Source: Paenibacillus sp. OK003 | Lineage (GTDB): Bacteria > Bacillota > Bacilli > Paenibacillales > Paenibacillaceae | Assembly: GCF_900109515.1 (NCBI RefSeq) | Contig: NZ_FOBD01000021.1 | Span: 1 to 64,000 of the forward strand | Reading direction: 5' to 3' | DNA length: 64,000 nt | Shown: positions 43,595 to 53,116 of the stretch, one piece after another | Layout of the letters: each line of letters starts with the position of its first letter | Numbering within the stretch: the first letter of the stretch is position 1 | Program-made: the position numbers and the translations under genes | The notes under the pieces: generated by a model | Database searches by the model: none | What the model was told of the DNA's origin: nothing | Seen by the model: the letters and a program-made list of their open reading frames with translations, nothing else

Positions 43595-46500
43595 ATGAGT
43601 TCTTTTGTGCATTTGCACGTTCACAGTGAATACAGTTTGCTGGACGGCGCTGCGCGTATACCGGATCTCGTGAATAAAGCCGCGGATCTCGGAATGACTA
43701 CGCTGGCATTGACCGACCACGGTGTAATGTATGGTGCAATTCCTTTCTATAAAGCATGTGTCGAGCGGGGGATAAAGCCGATCATTGGGTGTGAGGCTTA
43801 TATGACTGCCGGGTCTCGCAAAGAGCGGGGAAGCCGCAAGGATCAGCCGATCCATCATCTGATTTTACTAGCCAAAAATATGACCGGTTATCAAAATCTG
43901 ATGAAACTATGCTCCATCGGACATTTGGAAGGCTTCCATTACAAACCACGCATTGATATGGAGAGTCTGGCTGCCCATCACGAGGGTATCATCTGTTTAA
44001 GTGCATGTCTGGGAGGCGAGGTTCCCCAACATCTGCTTCATGGACGTGAGGAAGAGGCAAAGCGTGCGGCGCTGCGTTACAAACATATTTTTGGTGCCGA
44101 TTTCTATCTGGAGCTGCAGGATCATGGGTTATCTGAGCAAAAAAGAGTAAACCCTCAGCTGATCCGTCTGGCAGCAGAGCTTGATATTCCACTGGTGGCG
44201 ACCAATGATGCGCACTATCTGTCCGAAGAGGACGCCGAGCTTCAGGATGTGTTGATCTGCATCGGAACAGGGAAAACAGTAGATGACGAGAGTCGGCTGC
44301 GCATTGGAACCAATCAGCTTTATCTCAAGAGTGAACAAGAAATGGCGCGTTTGTTCCCCCATGTGCCCGAGGCACTGGAGAATACGGCTCGCATCGCGGA
44401 GTCGTGTGAGTTGCAGCTCGAATTCGGCAAATCCATTTTGCCGGAGTACAGACCGCTTCCTGAAGGGAAAAGTCCGTCTGCCTATCTGCGTCAGTTGTGC
44501 GAAGAGGGAATGGAAGAGCGTTATAGTGAATCTTCACGTTGGACGGACACGAAGCTCAGAGTCGAACTTGAACAGCGTCTGGATTATGAGCTCCGGGTTA
44601 TAGACAGTATGGGATTCTCGGATTATTTCCTGATCGTATGGGATTTTATCGCGTATTCTCACCAGCAGGGCATTGTCACTGGACCTGGTCGTGGCTCGTC
44701 GGCAGGGAGTCTGGTTGCCTATACCTTGCGTATTACAGACGTTGATCCCATGAAGTATAACCTGCTCTTCGAGCGGTTTCTGAATCCGGAACGGATCTCC
44801 ATGCCGGATATTGATATCGACTTCAGCGATGAACGGCGGGACGAAGTCATTGAATATGTAGCTGAAAAATACGGCAAAGCCCATGTCGCCCAAATCATTA
44901 CCTTTGGTACGATGGCTGCCCGTGCAGCCGTTCGGGACGTGGGACGTGCACTCAATGTGCCTTACGGCGAGGTGGACAAGGCAGCGAAGCTGATTCCTGC
45001 ACAGCTTGGTATTAACATTCAGCGGGCAATGGAAGCCACCCCTGAACTGAAGGCTCTGTATGAGACCAAGCCAAAAACACGTGAATTGCTCGATATGGCC
45101 ATGAAGGTAGAAGGCATGCCGCGTCATGCTTCCACGCATGCGGCGGGGGTTGTCATCTCCCGTGATCCGCTGACGGATGCTGTTCCGCTTCAGGAGGGCA
45201 GTGAGGGAACGGCCTTAACGCAATATTCCATGGAAAACCTGGAGTCTATCGGACTGCTCAAAATGGACTTCCTCGGTCTGCGTACCCTTTCAATTATTGA
45301 ACGCTGTCTGCGCTGGATTGGTGAAAATGGCGAAATTCTGGATTTCCGCCATATTCCGGACGACGATGCACTCACGTATGAGATGCTTGGTCGAGGTGAC
45401 ACGATGGGTATATTCCAGCTCGAATCGGCAGGAGTGCGTCGTGTCCTCAAGGAGCTGAAGCCGAGTGTATTTGAAGATATTATTTCCGTACTTGCCTTGT
45501 ATCGTCCGGGCCCGATGGAGTTCATATCCAAATACATTCAGGGCAAACACGGACAGATCGAAGTGGATTATCCCCATGCGGATTTGGAGTCCATTCTCAA
45601 GGATACGTATGGCATCATTGTATATCAGGAACAAATTATGCAGATTGCTTCCCGGATGGCGGGCTTCTCTCTCGGCGAAGCAGATTTGCTCCGCAGAGCG
45701 GTTTCCAAGAAGAAACGGGAAGTGTTGGATCTCGAACGTGGACATTTTGTTCAGGGCAGTCTGAAGCAAGGATACAGTGAAGCGGAGGCAGACCTGGTCT
45801 ATGACATGATCGTCAAGTTTGCCAACTACGGTTTCCCGCGTGCTCATGCCGCTGCGTATGGCGTGCTTGCTTTCCAGACGGCTTATCTGAAAGCACATTA
45901 TCCCATTCATTTTATGGCATCGATGTTAACAGCCGTTATGGGCAGTCACCGCAAAGTAGCGGAGTACGTTGTGGAATGCCGTCGCATGGATATTGAAGTA
46001 CTTCCACCGGATGTGAATGAGAGCGGTATTCTGTTTACACCTGTACTTGCATCATCCCGCAGCACCGGGGCTGGACAAGCGACGGAAAGCCAACGTTTAG
46101 GGGGAGAGCAAGGTGAGGGCGGTACAGCAAGTCCTACGATGGAACATGCCGTACATGATGAAGCGCATTATTCGGGACAAGCGGAGTACGGTGAAGCCCC
46201 GCTGCCGGATGACCCGGGTCCCACACCGGACGAAGACGGTAGTGCCTACGAGTGGCAGGCAGCAACGGCTATGCCAGAGCAGTCCGAGGATCGGATTAAT
46301 TCGGGCGTAGTGACTGTTTCTACAGCAGAACGTTTGCATGGGACTGGGGAAGAGGAGTCCTCGCATTCCGAACCGCATGAAATATCTGCTGTACAGGAGA
46401 AAGATGGATTGTCGAATCAGAACTCTGATGCAGGTACTGTAACCGGGGCGATACGTTTCGGTCTGGCTGCGGTGAAAAATGTAGGTACCCAGGCGATGGA

Positions 46501-47659
46501 AAGTATCATGATTGTACGGCAGGAAAGACCGTTCGACAGCCTGCTCGATTTTTGTCGTCGCGTCGATTTGCGGGTATGCAACAAACGTGTGATTGAATCG
46601 CTTATTCAGGCGGGAGCCTTTGATACACTGCCTGGGCACCGTGCTCAATTACTGGCGATGCTGGATGAGACCGTGGAAGCGGCTCTGAAATGGCGCAAGG
46701 AACGCGAGGATCTGCAAATTCAATTGTTTGATTTTGTCGAAACGCCGAACTGGGAGATTGAATATCCCGAAATTCCGCCTTATTCCGGGAGTCAGCAGTT
46801 GGAGCTGGAACGTGAGCTGTTAGGTTTGTATCTCTCTGGTCATCCATTGGATGACTACGAAGATGTGCTTGAATCCAGCGGCGCAGATCGCATTATGGAG
46901 CTGACGGAAGCGGCTGACGATACGATGGCCGTCGCAGCCGGGATGGTCGTGTCTGTGAAGTCGATTACGACGAAACAGGGCAAGGCTATGGCGTTCATGG
47001 AGCTGGAAGACCAGATCGAACGCTGTGAAGTGGTTCTCTTTCCCGAAGTATGGCGGCGCAGCCAGCAGCATGTCGGGAAAGGTGAACTGCTCGTCGTGCG
47101 CGCCAAGGTGCAGCAGCAGGACGAAGGGTTCAAGCTGCTGGCTGAGGAAGTGGCGCCGTTGTCACCGGCGGCACTGGAACAGCAGCTGCGCAGCCGCGAA
47201 CGGCGCGGTAAGCCCGGCAGCGGCAGTGCTTCGCGCCCGGCGGCTCCGCCACGGCAGGCGGGCGGCGCGGGAGCCGGAGCGCAGCGCAGCAGCGGAAGTC
47301 AGGGTCCGGCAGCGTCGCACAGCGCTGCGGGTGGCTCTGGGGCGGCCAATGCTAATGGGGCCGCTTCCGTGGCTCGCCGGGCCGCTGAGGCCGCTGGTGG
47401 CACGGAGCAGAGCCGTGGGCCGCGAGTGGTGGAGCAGCGGGTGTTCGTGAAGATTACCCCGCAGGCGGAGAAACCGGAGCTTCTGGCCCGACTGAAACAA
47501 TTGCTTCAGCAGCATTCGGGTCCGGTGGCGACGGTACTCTTTTATGAACAGCAGCAGAAGCTGCTCGCGTTGAGTGATGCCTACCGGATTAAACCTTCGC
47601 CCGCTTTGTTCTCCGAGATGGAGAAGATGCTGGGTAAGGGCACGGTCAAAATAAAATAA
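43595..47659 (+). CDS. dnaE: DNA polymerase III alpha subunit DnaE
   Basis: 1354 residues, longer than the roughly 1115 of B. subtilis DnaE. PHP domain at the start (HLHVHSEYSLLDG); catalytic Asp405 and Asp407 in PDIDIDFSD and Asp558 in KMDFLGL; fingers, helix-hairpin-helix, OB domain (DQIERCEVVLFPEVW) and C-terminal domain follow. In Gram-positives DnaE extends primers at the fork and hands over to PolC. Two insertions are unusual: residues about 817-950, acidic and Ser/Gly/Glu-rich, and about 1198-1278, Ala/Gly/Ser-rich and very GC-rich. The frame is open throughout and conserved sequence resumes after each. AAAGGAAG precedes the ATG. Confidence 0.96.
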   Translation: MSSFVHLHVHSEYSLLDGAARIPDLVNKAADLGMTTLALTDHGVMYGAIPFYKACVERGIKPIIGCEAYMTAGSRKERGSRKDQPIHHLILLAKNMTGYQNLMKLCSIGHLEGFHYKPRIDMESLAAHHEGIICLSACLGGEVPQHLLHGREEEAKRAALRYKHIFGADFYLELQDHGLSEQKRVNPQLIRLAAELDIPLVATNDAHYLSEEDAELQDVLICIGTGKTVDDESRLRIGTNQLYLKSEQEMARLFPHVPEALENTARIAESCELQLEFGKSILPEYRPLPEGKSPSAYLRQLCEEGMEERYSESSRWTDTKLRVELEQRLDYELRVIDSMGFSDYFLIVWDFIAYSHQQGIVTGPGRGSSAGSLVAYTLRITDVDPMKYNLLFERFLNPERISMPDIDIDFSDERRDEVIEYVAEKYGKAHVAQIITFGTMAARAAVRDVGRALNVPYGEVDKAAKLIPAQLGINIQRAMEATPELKALYETKPKTRELLDMAMKVEGMPRHASTHAAGVVISRDPLTDAVPLQEGSEGTALTQYSMENLESIGLLKMDFLGLRTLSIIERCLRWIGENGEILDFRHIPDDDALTYEMLGRGDTMGIFQLESAGVRRVLKELKPSVFEDIISVLALYRPGPMEFISKYIQGKHGQIEVDYPHADLESILKDTYGIIVYQEQIMQIASRMAGFSLGEADLLRRAVSKKKREVLDLERGHFVQGSLKQGYSEAEADLVYDMIVKFANYGFPRAHAAAYGVLAFQTAYLKAHYPIHFMASMLTAVMGSHRKVAEYVVECRRMDIEVLPPDVNESGILFTPVLASSRSTGAGQATESQRLGGEQGEGGTASPTMEHAVHDEAHYSGQAEYGEAPLPDDPGPTPDEDGSAYEWQAATAMPEQSEDRINSGVVTVSTAERLHGTGEEESSHSEPHEISAVQEKDGLSNQNSDAGTVTGAIRFGLAAVKNVGTQAMESIMIVRQERPFDSLLDFCRRVDLRVCNKRVIESLIQAGAFDTLPGHRAQLLAMLDETVEAALKWRKEREDLQIQLFDFVETPNWEIEYPEIPPYSGSQQLELERELLGLYLSGHPLDDYEDVLESSGADRIMELTEAADDTMAVAAGMVVSVKSITTKQGKAMAFMELEDQIERCEVVLFPEVWRRSQQHVGKGELLVVRAKVQQQDEGFKLLAEEVAPLSPAALEQQLRSRERRGKPGSGSASRPAAPPRQAGGAGAGAQRSSGSQGPAASHSAAGGSGAANANGAASVARRAAEAAGGTEQSRGPRVVEQRVFVKITPQAEKPELLARLKQLLQQHSGPVATVLFYEQQQKLLALSDAYRIKPSPALFSEMEKMLGKGTVKIK

Positions 47660-48250
47660 TAGGCGATCACGCAAGCGATTGTTTTTCTTGATTCAAAGCG
47701 CTAACGAATCTACCGCGCCTTAAAAGGCGGATGATCGTAAAATGCAAAATTTAACGAACTTCATGGACCTCTGTCAAGAAAGTAGACACCTATGCTATGG
47801 ATTTACCGGTACAACACTTCGTCACGACCTATAGAATGACGAAATAACATCTCTGTGATTCCTTAAACCGCAGACATGTGGAAATTGGAGCTAATAGCGT
47901 GCGCTGGATTTGTTAGGTCCGAATCGAATAAAACTAAAAAGGTATCTCAGGCCATGCTCATGACTTTGGGACAGCCCTCGTATTCCCCATGATGAAACCT
48001 GTTCGGCCAACTGCCGAGCAGGTTTTTCGTATTTATTTTACCAATTCCATAAGGTATGCAGGCGAAGTGATATGGAACGCATGCAAGCATGTAATATGTG
48101 AATCTTTTTACATAATTTATAGGATGAGCTGACGATCAAAGCGGATGTGCATTCCGCATTTTTTATGAACATTTTGGAAGTTTGCCGCATACACTTGAGA
48201 ACACCGAAGGACCTGGGGGTCCTCGGGGGAGCGATGCGGGAGGTCAAGAT
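47660..48250. other. Gene-free region with IS-end-like scars and a terminator
   Basis: 591 bases without a credible gene. TGGACCTCTGTCAAGAAAGT at 47764-47783 and, on the reverse strand, GGGCTGTCCCAAAGTCATG at 47978-47960 both resemble terminal repeats of common insertion sequences, but no transposase is left between them. A CGCGCCTTAAAAGGCGG hairpin sits near 47715-47731. Confidence 0.45.
47995..48027 (+). terminator. Terminator downstream of dnaE
   Basis: AAACCTG/CAGGTTT with CGGC/GCCG inside, followed by a T run. It lies about 335 bases after the dnaE stop, beyond the IS-like scars. Confidence 0.8.
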
Positions 48251-48742
48251 ATGTCATATGAAATCGTAGAAGCCATGCTGGCCCGGCGGGGTGTACAGAT
48301 TGATGCAATCGCGGAAATTGTATATCGTCTGCAAAAAGGGTACCACCCGGAACTGACTATGGATGACTGTGTCACCAGTGTAAAATCAGTACTGCAGAAA
48401 CGTGAGGTGCAATATACGCTGTACACAGGTATAGCCCTTGACGAGCTTGCTGAGAAACGCCTTTTGCCGCAACCTTTGCAGGCGATTATGGAGGCGGATG
48501 AATCCCTGTATGGAGTGGACGAGACTCTTGCTCTTGGCATTACCCATGTATATGGTATGATCGGTTTAACCAGTTTTGGTTATCTGGATAAAGAAAAGAT
48601 TGGTGTCATTCATGATCTGAACGAAGCAGGACCAGCTATACATGTTTTTCTGGACGACCTGGTTGCCGGGCTCGCCGCCGCTGCTTCTGCCCGAATTGCT
48701 CACAAAAATATTAAAGCCAAGAAATATCCATCGGATATCTGA
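48251..48742 (+). CDS. YutG/PgpA-like protein (phosphatidylglycerophosphatase A family)
   Basis: 163 residues. Begins MSYEIVEAMLARRGVQIDAI; the central TLYTGIALDELAEK, ESLYGVDETLALG and the C-terminal FLDDLVAGLAAAASARIAHK, with paired Asp, agree with the soluble YutG branch of the PgpA family. A role in phospholipid headgroup dephosphorylation is proposed for the family but unproven for this branch, which lacks the membrane helices of E. coli PgpA. Start at 48251, eight bases after GGGAGG; earlier in-frame Met at 48182 has no ribosome site. Confidence 0.78.
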   Translation: MSYEIVEAMLARRGVQIDAIAEIVYRLQKGYHPELTMDDCVTSVKSVLQKREVQYTLYTGIALDELAEKRLLPQPLQAIMEADESLYGVDETLALGITHVYGMIGLTSFGYLDKEKIGVIHDLNEAGPAIHVFLDDLVAGLAAAASARIAHKNIKAKKYPSDI

Positions 48743-49027
48743 TTTTCTTCATTTGTGTTTTCATTCATTTGCTAGCTTTTGTTTATTCGATTGATGGTCA
48801 TCCAGGGCGGCTTTTGCTGCCCTGAGCGACCTGGAATTGCTTTTTGAGAAGGAAAGTCCTAGCAACATTGCATCAACCATATCGGTTATCCTCGCGGGAC
48901 AAATGTCCCTCTAGATCTCGTTTTCTCCCCAAAGGTCCCGAACCCTTCCTTGCAGAAAAAAAGTGAGGTATGTTATCATTAGTCCAATATACGGGCTCTG
49001 AACATTAGCTTAGGGGGCGGACATGGC
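48743..49027. other. Intergenic region with two hairpins
   Basis: CAGGGCGG-CTTTTG-CTGCCCTG (48806-48827) is a strong stem without a T run; GGGACAAATGTCCC near 48897-48910 is a second. No gene or recognised regulatory class seen. Confidence 0.4.
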
Positions 49028-49216
49028 ATGTGGACGGTGATTTACATTGCACCGACAGCAAAGGTTGCGGACAAGATCAAGACCAAGCTTTCGGAAGAAG
49101 GTTTTCTGGTACAGACCCGTCCCATCAGTTTATCCAAGCAGCAATTTGAGATTCGCGTCCCTTCAGGGGAATTGGAAGAGGTTCAGGAAGTGCTGAATTC
49201 GATTCTGCATTCCTGA
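49028..49216 (+). CDS. Small conserved protein, DUF2007-like fold
   Basis: 62 residues: VIYIAPTAKVADKIKTKLSE, then GFLVQTRPI and QFEIRVPSGELEEVQEVLNS. The strand-helix-strand-strand-helix pattern and the final acidic helix resemble DUF2007-type proteins, and a protein of this size commonly lies before accD in Paenibacillus-like genomes. AGGGGG precedes the ATG. Function unknown. Confidence 0.65.
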   Translation: MWTVIYIAPTAKVADKIKTKLSEEGFLVQTRPISLSKQQFEIRVPSGELEEVQEVLNSILHS

Positions 49217-49628
49217 TTCATTCGATATCAGACGTGCCTTGGCAGATGAAGAAGTACCAATGGTACATAAGGGACTGACCGCGTAAGCGGAAAGAGGAAT
49301 CGACTTGCATGTATTGTATGCTGCTGTCCTTCCTTCTTTTTTTGTTAGGACAAGGACTGACCAGATTGCTCCCAGAGACCCTACCAAGACAGATTCAAAC
49401 ATCAGCGCAACAATCTTTCGGTTATTGCAGGTAACATCAATCGTGCTGACAGAAGCCGCTGATCCTTGCCTTATACCGGCGGATTTTTTGTTGTGAATGC
49501 TGGACAAGGCCCATGGTAGCTTACAGCTTATGGGTCGTAAGCGGTTTACCGCAGCGCGCGGAAGAAGTTGCTACATGCAGCGGACTGCAGGTTGCGGCCA
49601 TTAAATCAACGGCTGGAGAGGTGTAGTT
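49217..49628 (+). other. Long structured leader upstream of accDA
   Basis: 412 bases with no credible gene. Alternative pairings exist: GGCCCAT (49508-49514) with ATGGGTC (49530-49536), or GCTTAC (49519-49524) with GTAAGC (49537-49542), and GCGG-TTTA-CCGC at 49541-49552 overlaps the latter. CCGGCGGATTTTTTG near 49476-49490 may be a weak terminator. No T-box or known riboswitch core was recognised. Confidence 0.4.
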
Positions 49629-50522
49629 GTGTTCAAAGATATATTCCAGAAAAAACGGAAGTACGCCACCATACCTTCCGAGCGTGCGCTTCGTGGCGAA
49701 GGTCAGGAAGCTGGAGAACGTCCAAAACGGGAAATACCTGAAGGGCTTATGAACAAGTGCAGCAAATGCGGCACGATTCAATATAGCAAGGAATTGGAAA
49801 AAAATCTAAAAGTATGTCCGGCTTGCGGTTACCATATGCGTTTGAACGCAATGGAACGTATTGCCATGGTTCTAGATGAGCAAGGGTTTGTGGAGTATGA
49901 CGCTGATATGGTATCGGTTGATCCGCTTGACTTCCCTGGATATAGCAACAAACTGGAACAACAGCGCCTGAAGTCAGGACTGAAGGAAGCTGTTATTACG
50001 GGTGAGGGAACCATAGAAGGTTTGCCTGTGGTTGTCGCTGTCATGAGCTTCGACTTCTTCACCGGCAGTATGGGTTCGGTTGTAGGAGAGAAAATTACCC
50101 GTGCGATTGAGCATGCAACAGAGAAACGCTTGCCTTTGATCATTTTCTCCACATCTGGGGGTGCCCGGATGCAAGAGAGTATTCTTAGCCTTATGCAAAT
50201 GGCGAAAACAAGCGCGGCTTTGTCCCGTTTGGATGAACAGGGCGGGTTGTATATTTCGGTCATCACCGATCCTACGACAGGTGGGGTTTCCGCCAGTTTT
50301 GCGAGCCTTGGTGATATCATCATCGCCGAGCCGGGAGCTGTATTTGGCTTCGCTGGTAGAATCGTCATTGAGCAGACGATCCGTCAGAAACTGCCTGATG
50401 ATTTCCAGACAGCAGAATTTAATTTGCAGCACGGTCAGCTGGACATGGTGGTCCATCGTAAAGAGCTTCGAGCCACCCTTGGCAAGCTTCTAGACATGCA
50501 TAGTGAAAAAGGAGGGGTCTAA
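49629..50522 (+). CDS. accD: Acetyl-CoA carboxylase carboxyltransferase subunit beta
   Basis: 297 residues. With AccA transfers the carboxyl group from biotin to acetyl-CoA, giving malonyl-CoA for fatty-acid synthesis. The zinc ribbon Cys44-Cys47/Cys63-Cys66 (CSKCG, CPACG) is intact, followed by the crotonase-fold domain with FFTGSMGSVVGEK and TSGGARMQESILSLMQM. GTG start after GAGAGGTG. Its stop directly abuts the accA ATG. Confidence 0.96.
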   Translation: MFKDIFQKKRKYATIPSERALRGEGQEAGERPKREIPEGLMNKCSKCGTIQYSKELEKNLKVCPACGYHMRLNAMERIAMVLDEQGFVEYDADMVSVDPLDFPGYSNKLEQQRLKSGLKEAVITGEGTIEGLPVVVAVMSFDFFTGSMGSVVGEKITRAIEHATEKRLPLIIFSTSGGARMQESILSLMQMAKTSAALSRLDEQGGLYISVITDPTTGGVSASFASLGDIIIAEPGAVFGFAGRIVIEQTIRQKLPDDFQTAEFNLQHGQLDMVVHRKELRATLGKLLDMHSEKGGV

Positions 50523-51554
50523 ATGGCGGGTGAGTTGCCATATGAAGCGCCTCTGGTTGAGATGCGCAAAAAGATCGAAGAGCTCGTACAGTTTGGACAG
50601 GAAAAAGGCATCGACTTCACTGATGAAATTGCCCGCCTGGAAGAACGTTATCATAGACTCGAAGAAGAGATTTATACCGGCATAACGGCTGCCCAGAAAA
50701 TGCATCTGGCGCGGCATCAGCAGCGTCCTACAGCACTGGATCTGATCCAGTTGATATTTACCGATTTCATTGAGTTGCACGGCGACCGCATGTTCGGAGA
50801 CGATCTTGCGGTTGTTGGCGGACTAGCGAAGCTGAACGGAAAAACAGTAACGGTCATCGGCCAACAGCGGGGGAAAGATACGAAGGATAATATCGCCCGT
50901 TTTTTTGGGAGCGCACATCCGGAAGGATTCCGAAAAGGGCTGCGGTTGATGAAGCAAGCGAACAAATTTGGTCGTCCAATTATTACATTCGTTGATACTA
51001 AAGGGGCGTATCCGGGTAATACTGCTGAAGAGAGAGGTCAATCGGAAGCTATTGCCCGTAACCTGCTGGAAATGGCGAAGCTCTCGGTGCCTGTTATTAT
51101 AGTGGTCATTGGCGAAGGCGGAAGCGGCGGGGCCCTCGCTATGGCTGTGGGTAATCGTGTGTTGATGCTGGAGCATGCGATTTACTCTGCGATCTCTCCG
51201 AACGGTGCTGCATCCATTCTTTGGAAAGATGCATCCAAGGCAGATCAGGCGGCCGAAGCGATGAAAATAACGGCCAAAGACCTTCTGGAGATGGAGGTCA
51301 TTGAAGAAATAATCCCTGAGCCACGCGGCGGCGCTCATCGGGATTATGAAGAATCTGCGGCTGCGATCAGCGAGGCCTTGGTTCGTCATCTGGACGAGAT
51401 GAAAGGCTGGAGTGGTGACCAATTGAAGCAGGATCGGTATGAGAAATTCCGTAAAATTGGATCAGTCACGTTTGAACCTGAAGTGCAGATAGAAGTCCCT
51501 CAAGTGCCTGTTGAAGTCGATACAGCGGGTAATTTGTCGGGAAATGCTGAATGA
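50523..51554 (+). CDS. accA: Acetyl-CoA carboxylase carboxyltransferase subunit alpha
   Basis: 343 residues. Partner of AccD. Contains RPTALDLIQLIFTDFIELHG, VIGQQRGKDTKDNIARFFG, FVDTKGAYPGNTAEERGQSE and IGEGGSGGALAM, the oxyanion-hole motifs. Begins immediately after the accD stop with AGGAGGGG as its ribosome site, so subunits are made in balance. The C-terminal 25 residues are an acidic Val/Pro-rich tail (VQIEVPQVPVEVDTAG) beyond the usual end. Confidence 0.96.
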   Translation: MAGELPYEAPLVEMRKKIEELVQFGQEKGIDFTDEIARLEERYHRLEEEIYTGITAAQKMHLARHQQRPTALDLIQLIFTDFIELHGDRMFGDDLAVVGGLAKLNGKTVTVIGQQRGKDTKDNIARFFGSAHPEGFRKGLRLMKQANKFGRPIITFVDTKGAYPGNTAEERGQSEAIARNLLEMAKLSVPVIIVVIGEGGSGGALAMAVGNRVLMLEHAIYSAISPNGAASILWKDASKADQAAEAMKITAKDLLEMEVIEEIIPEPRGGAHRDYEESAAAISEALVRHLDEMKGWSGDQLKQDRYEKFRKIGSVTFEPEVQIEVPQVPVEVDTAGNLSGNAE

Positions 51555-51659
51555 TGTGATGAATTTCCTATACAAATGAGCAAAAGTATAGTAAATTTAA
51601 TAGTTGGAAAAAGAAAAAGAGATAAAAAGATAGACCTTTAAAATCGGAGGAAACCCAAA

Positions 51660-53087
51660 ATGCGCAAAACAAAGATTGTATGTACGATTGGTCCATCCAG
51701 TGAATCATTGGAGAATACCAAAAAATTGATTATGGCCGGTATGAATGTGGCCCGTTTGAACTTCTCCCACGGTGATTTCGATGAGCACGGCGGACGGATC
51801 ACAGCAATTCGCCAAGCATGCGAAGAGCTGAACAAGACAGTAGCGATCTTGCTGGACACCAAAGGACCGGAAATTCGGACAGGTAAACTCGAAGTGGAGC
51901 CAATCGAATTGGTTCAAGACGAGTACATCACTTTGACAACAGAAGAAATTCTGGGCACCAAAGAACGTCTCTCCATTACGTATGCAGATCTTCCGAGTGA
52001 TGTTGAACCGGGATCTACAATTCTGATCGACGACGGTCTGATCGGACTGACTGTGGTGGAAGTGCAAGGCACCGAGATCAAATGCCGTATCGTTAACGGT
52101 GGTACGATCAAAAGCAAAAAAGGTGTTAACGTTCCGGGCGTTGCCATTTCTCTGCCGGGTATTACTGAAAAAGATGCCAACGATATCGTATTTGGTATTG
52201 AGCAAGGTGTCGATTTCATCGCGGCTTCATTTGTTCGTAAAGCAAGCGACGTCCTTGAGATTCGTGAATTGCTTGAAAAACACAATGCTGGACATATCCA
52301 AATCATCTCCAAAATTGAGAACCAACAAGGTGTGGACAACCTGGATGAAATCCTTGAAGTGTCCGACGGCCTGATGGTTGCTCGTGGAGACCTGGGTGTT
52401 GAGATTCCTGCGGAAGAAGTACCATTGGTACAAAAACGCATGATCGAAAAATGTAACGTTGCAGGCAAACCGGTTATCACAGCTACACAAATGCTGGATT
52501 CCATGCAGCGCAACCCGCGTCCAACACGTGCAGAAGCAAGTGACGTGGCTAATGCGATCTTCGACGGTACAGATGCAATCATGTTGTCTGGTGAAACAGC
52601 TGCGGGTAAATACCCAGTTGAATCCGTTCTGACCATGTCCCGTATTGCCGAAAAAGCAGAATCCGCTCTGCCTTACCAAGAACTCTATCTGAAACAACGT
52701 GTGGCTCAACAAACAACAGTTACTGAAGCAATCAGCCAATCTGTTGCACTGTCAGCTCAAGATCTGAACGCTAAAGCGATCATTACTTCGACTGAATCCG
52801 GTCATACAGCACGTATGATTTCTAAATATCGTCCAGAATCTCCAATCATCGCGGTGACAACGGAAGACAGAACTTCCCGTCGTCTTGCACTGGCTTGGGG
52901 TGTAACACCTGTTAAAGGAAGACTTGTTGATTCCACTGACGATTTGTTTGAAAATGCAATTGAAGGCGGCGTGAAATCCGGACTTGTAAAAGAAGGAGAC
53001 CTTGTTGTTATTACAGCAGGTGTACCTTTGGGTCGTTCCGGTTCCACGAACCTGATCAAAGTAAGCCAAATTCCAAACAACGCATAA
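51660..53087 (+). CDS. pyk: Pyruvate kinase, short form
   Basis: 475 residues. Converts PEP and ADP to pyruvate and ATP. Motifs: KIVCTIGPSS, LLDTKGPEIRTG, the active-site IISKIENQQGVDNLDEIL and ITATQMLDSM, and the C-terminal effector domain. It ends without the extra PEP-utiliser-like domain found on B. subtilis Pyk (585 residues). CGGAGG precedes the ATG. It follows accA by 105 bases; the pfkA gene often found between them in Bacilli is absent here. Terminator follows. Confidence 0.97.
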   Translation: MRKTKIVCTIGPSSESLENTKKLIMAGMNVARLNFSHGDFDEHGGRITAIRQACEELNKTVAILLDTKGPEIRTGKLEVEPIELVQDEYITLTTEEILGTKERLSITYADLPSDVEPGSTILIDDGLIGLTVVEVQGTEIKCRIVNGGTIKSKKGVNVPGVAISLPGITEKDANDIVFGIEQGVDFIAASFVRKASDVLEIRELLEKHNAGHIQIISKIENQQGVDNLDEILEVSDGLMVARGDLGVEIPAEEVPLVQKRMIEKCNVAGKPVITATQMLDSMQRNPRPTRAEASDVANAIFDGTDAIMLSGETAAGKYPVESVLTMSRIAEKAESALPYQELYLKQRVAQQTTVTEAISQSVALSAQDLNAKAIITSTESGHTARMISKYRPESPIIAVTTEDRTSRRLALAWGVTPVKGRLVDSTDDLFENAIEGGVKSGLVKEGDLVVITAGVPLGRSGSTNLIKVSQIPNNA

Positions 53088-53116
53088 TCGAGTTTGGACG
53101 AGAAGCAACAGGAATG

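Noticed and set aside
49217..49628. T-box riboswitch before accDA
   Set aside because: No T-box sequence or specifier-type stem was seen; the hairpins are of another kind.
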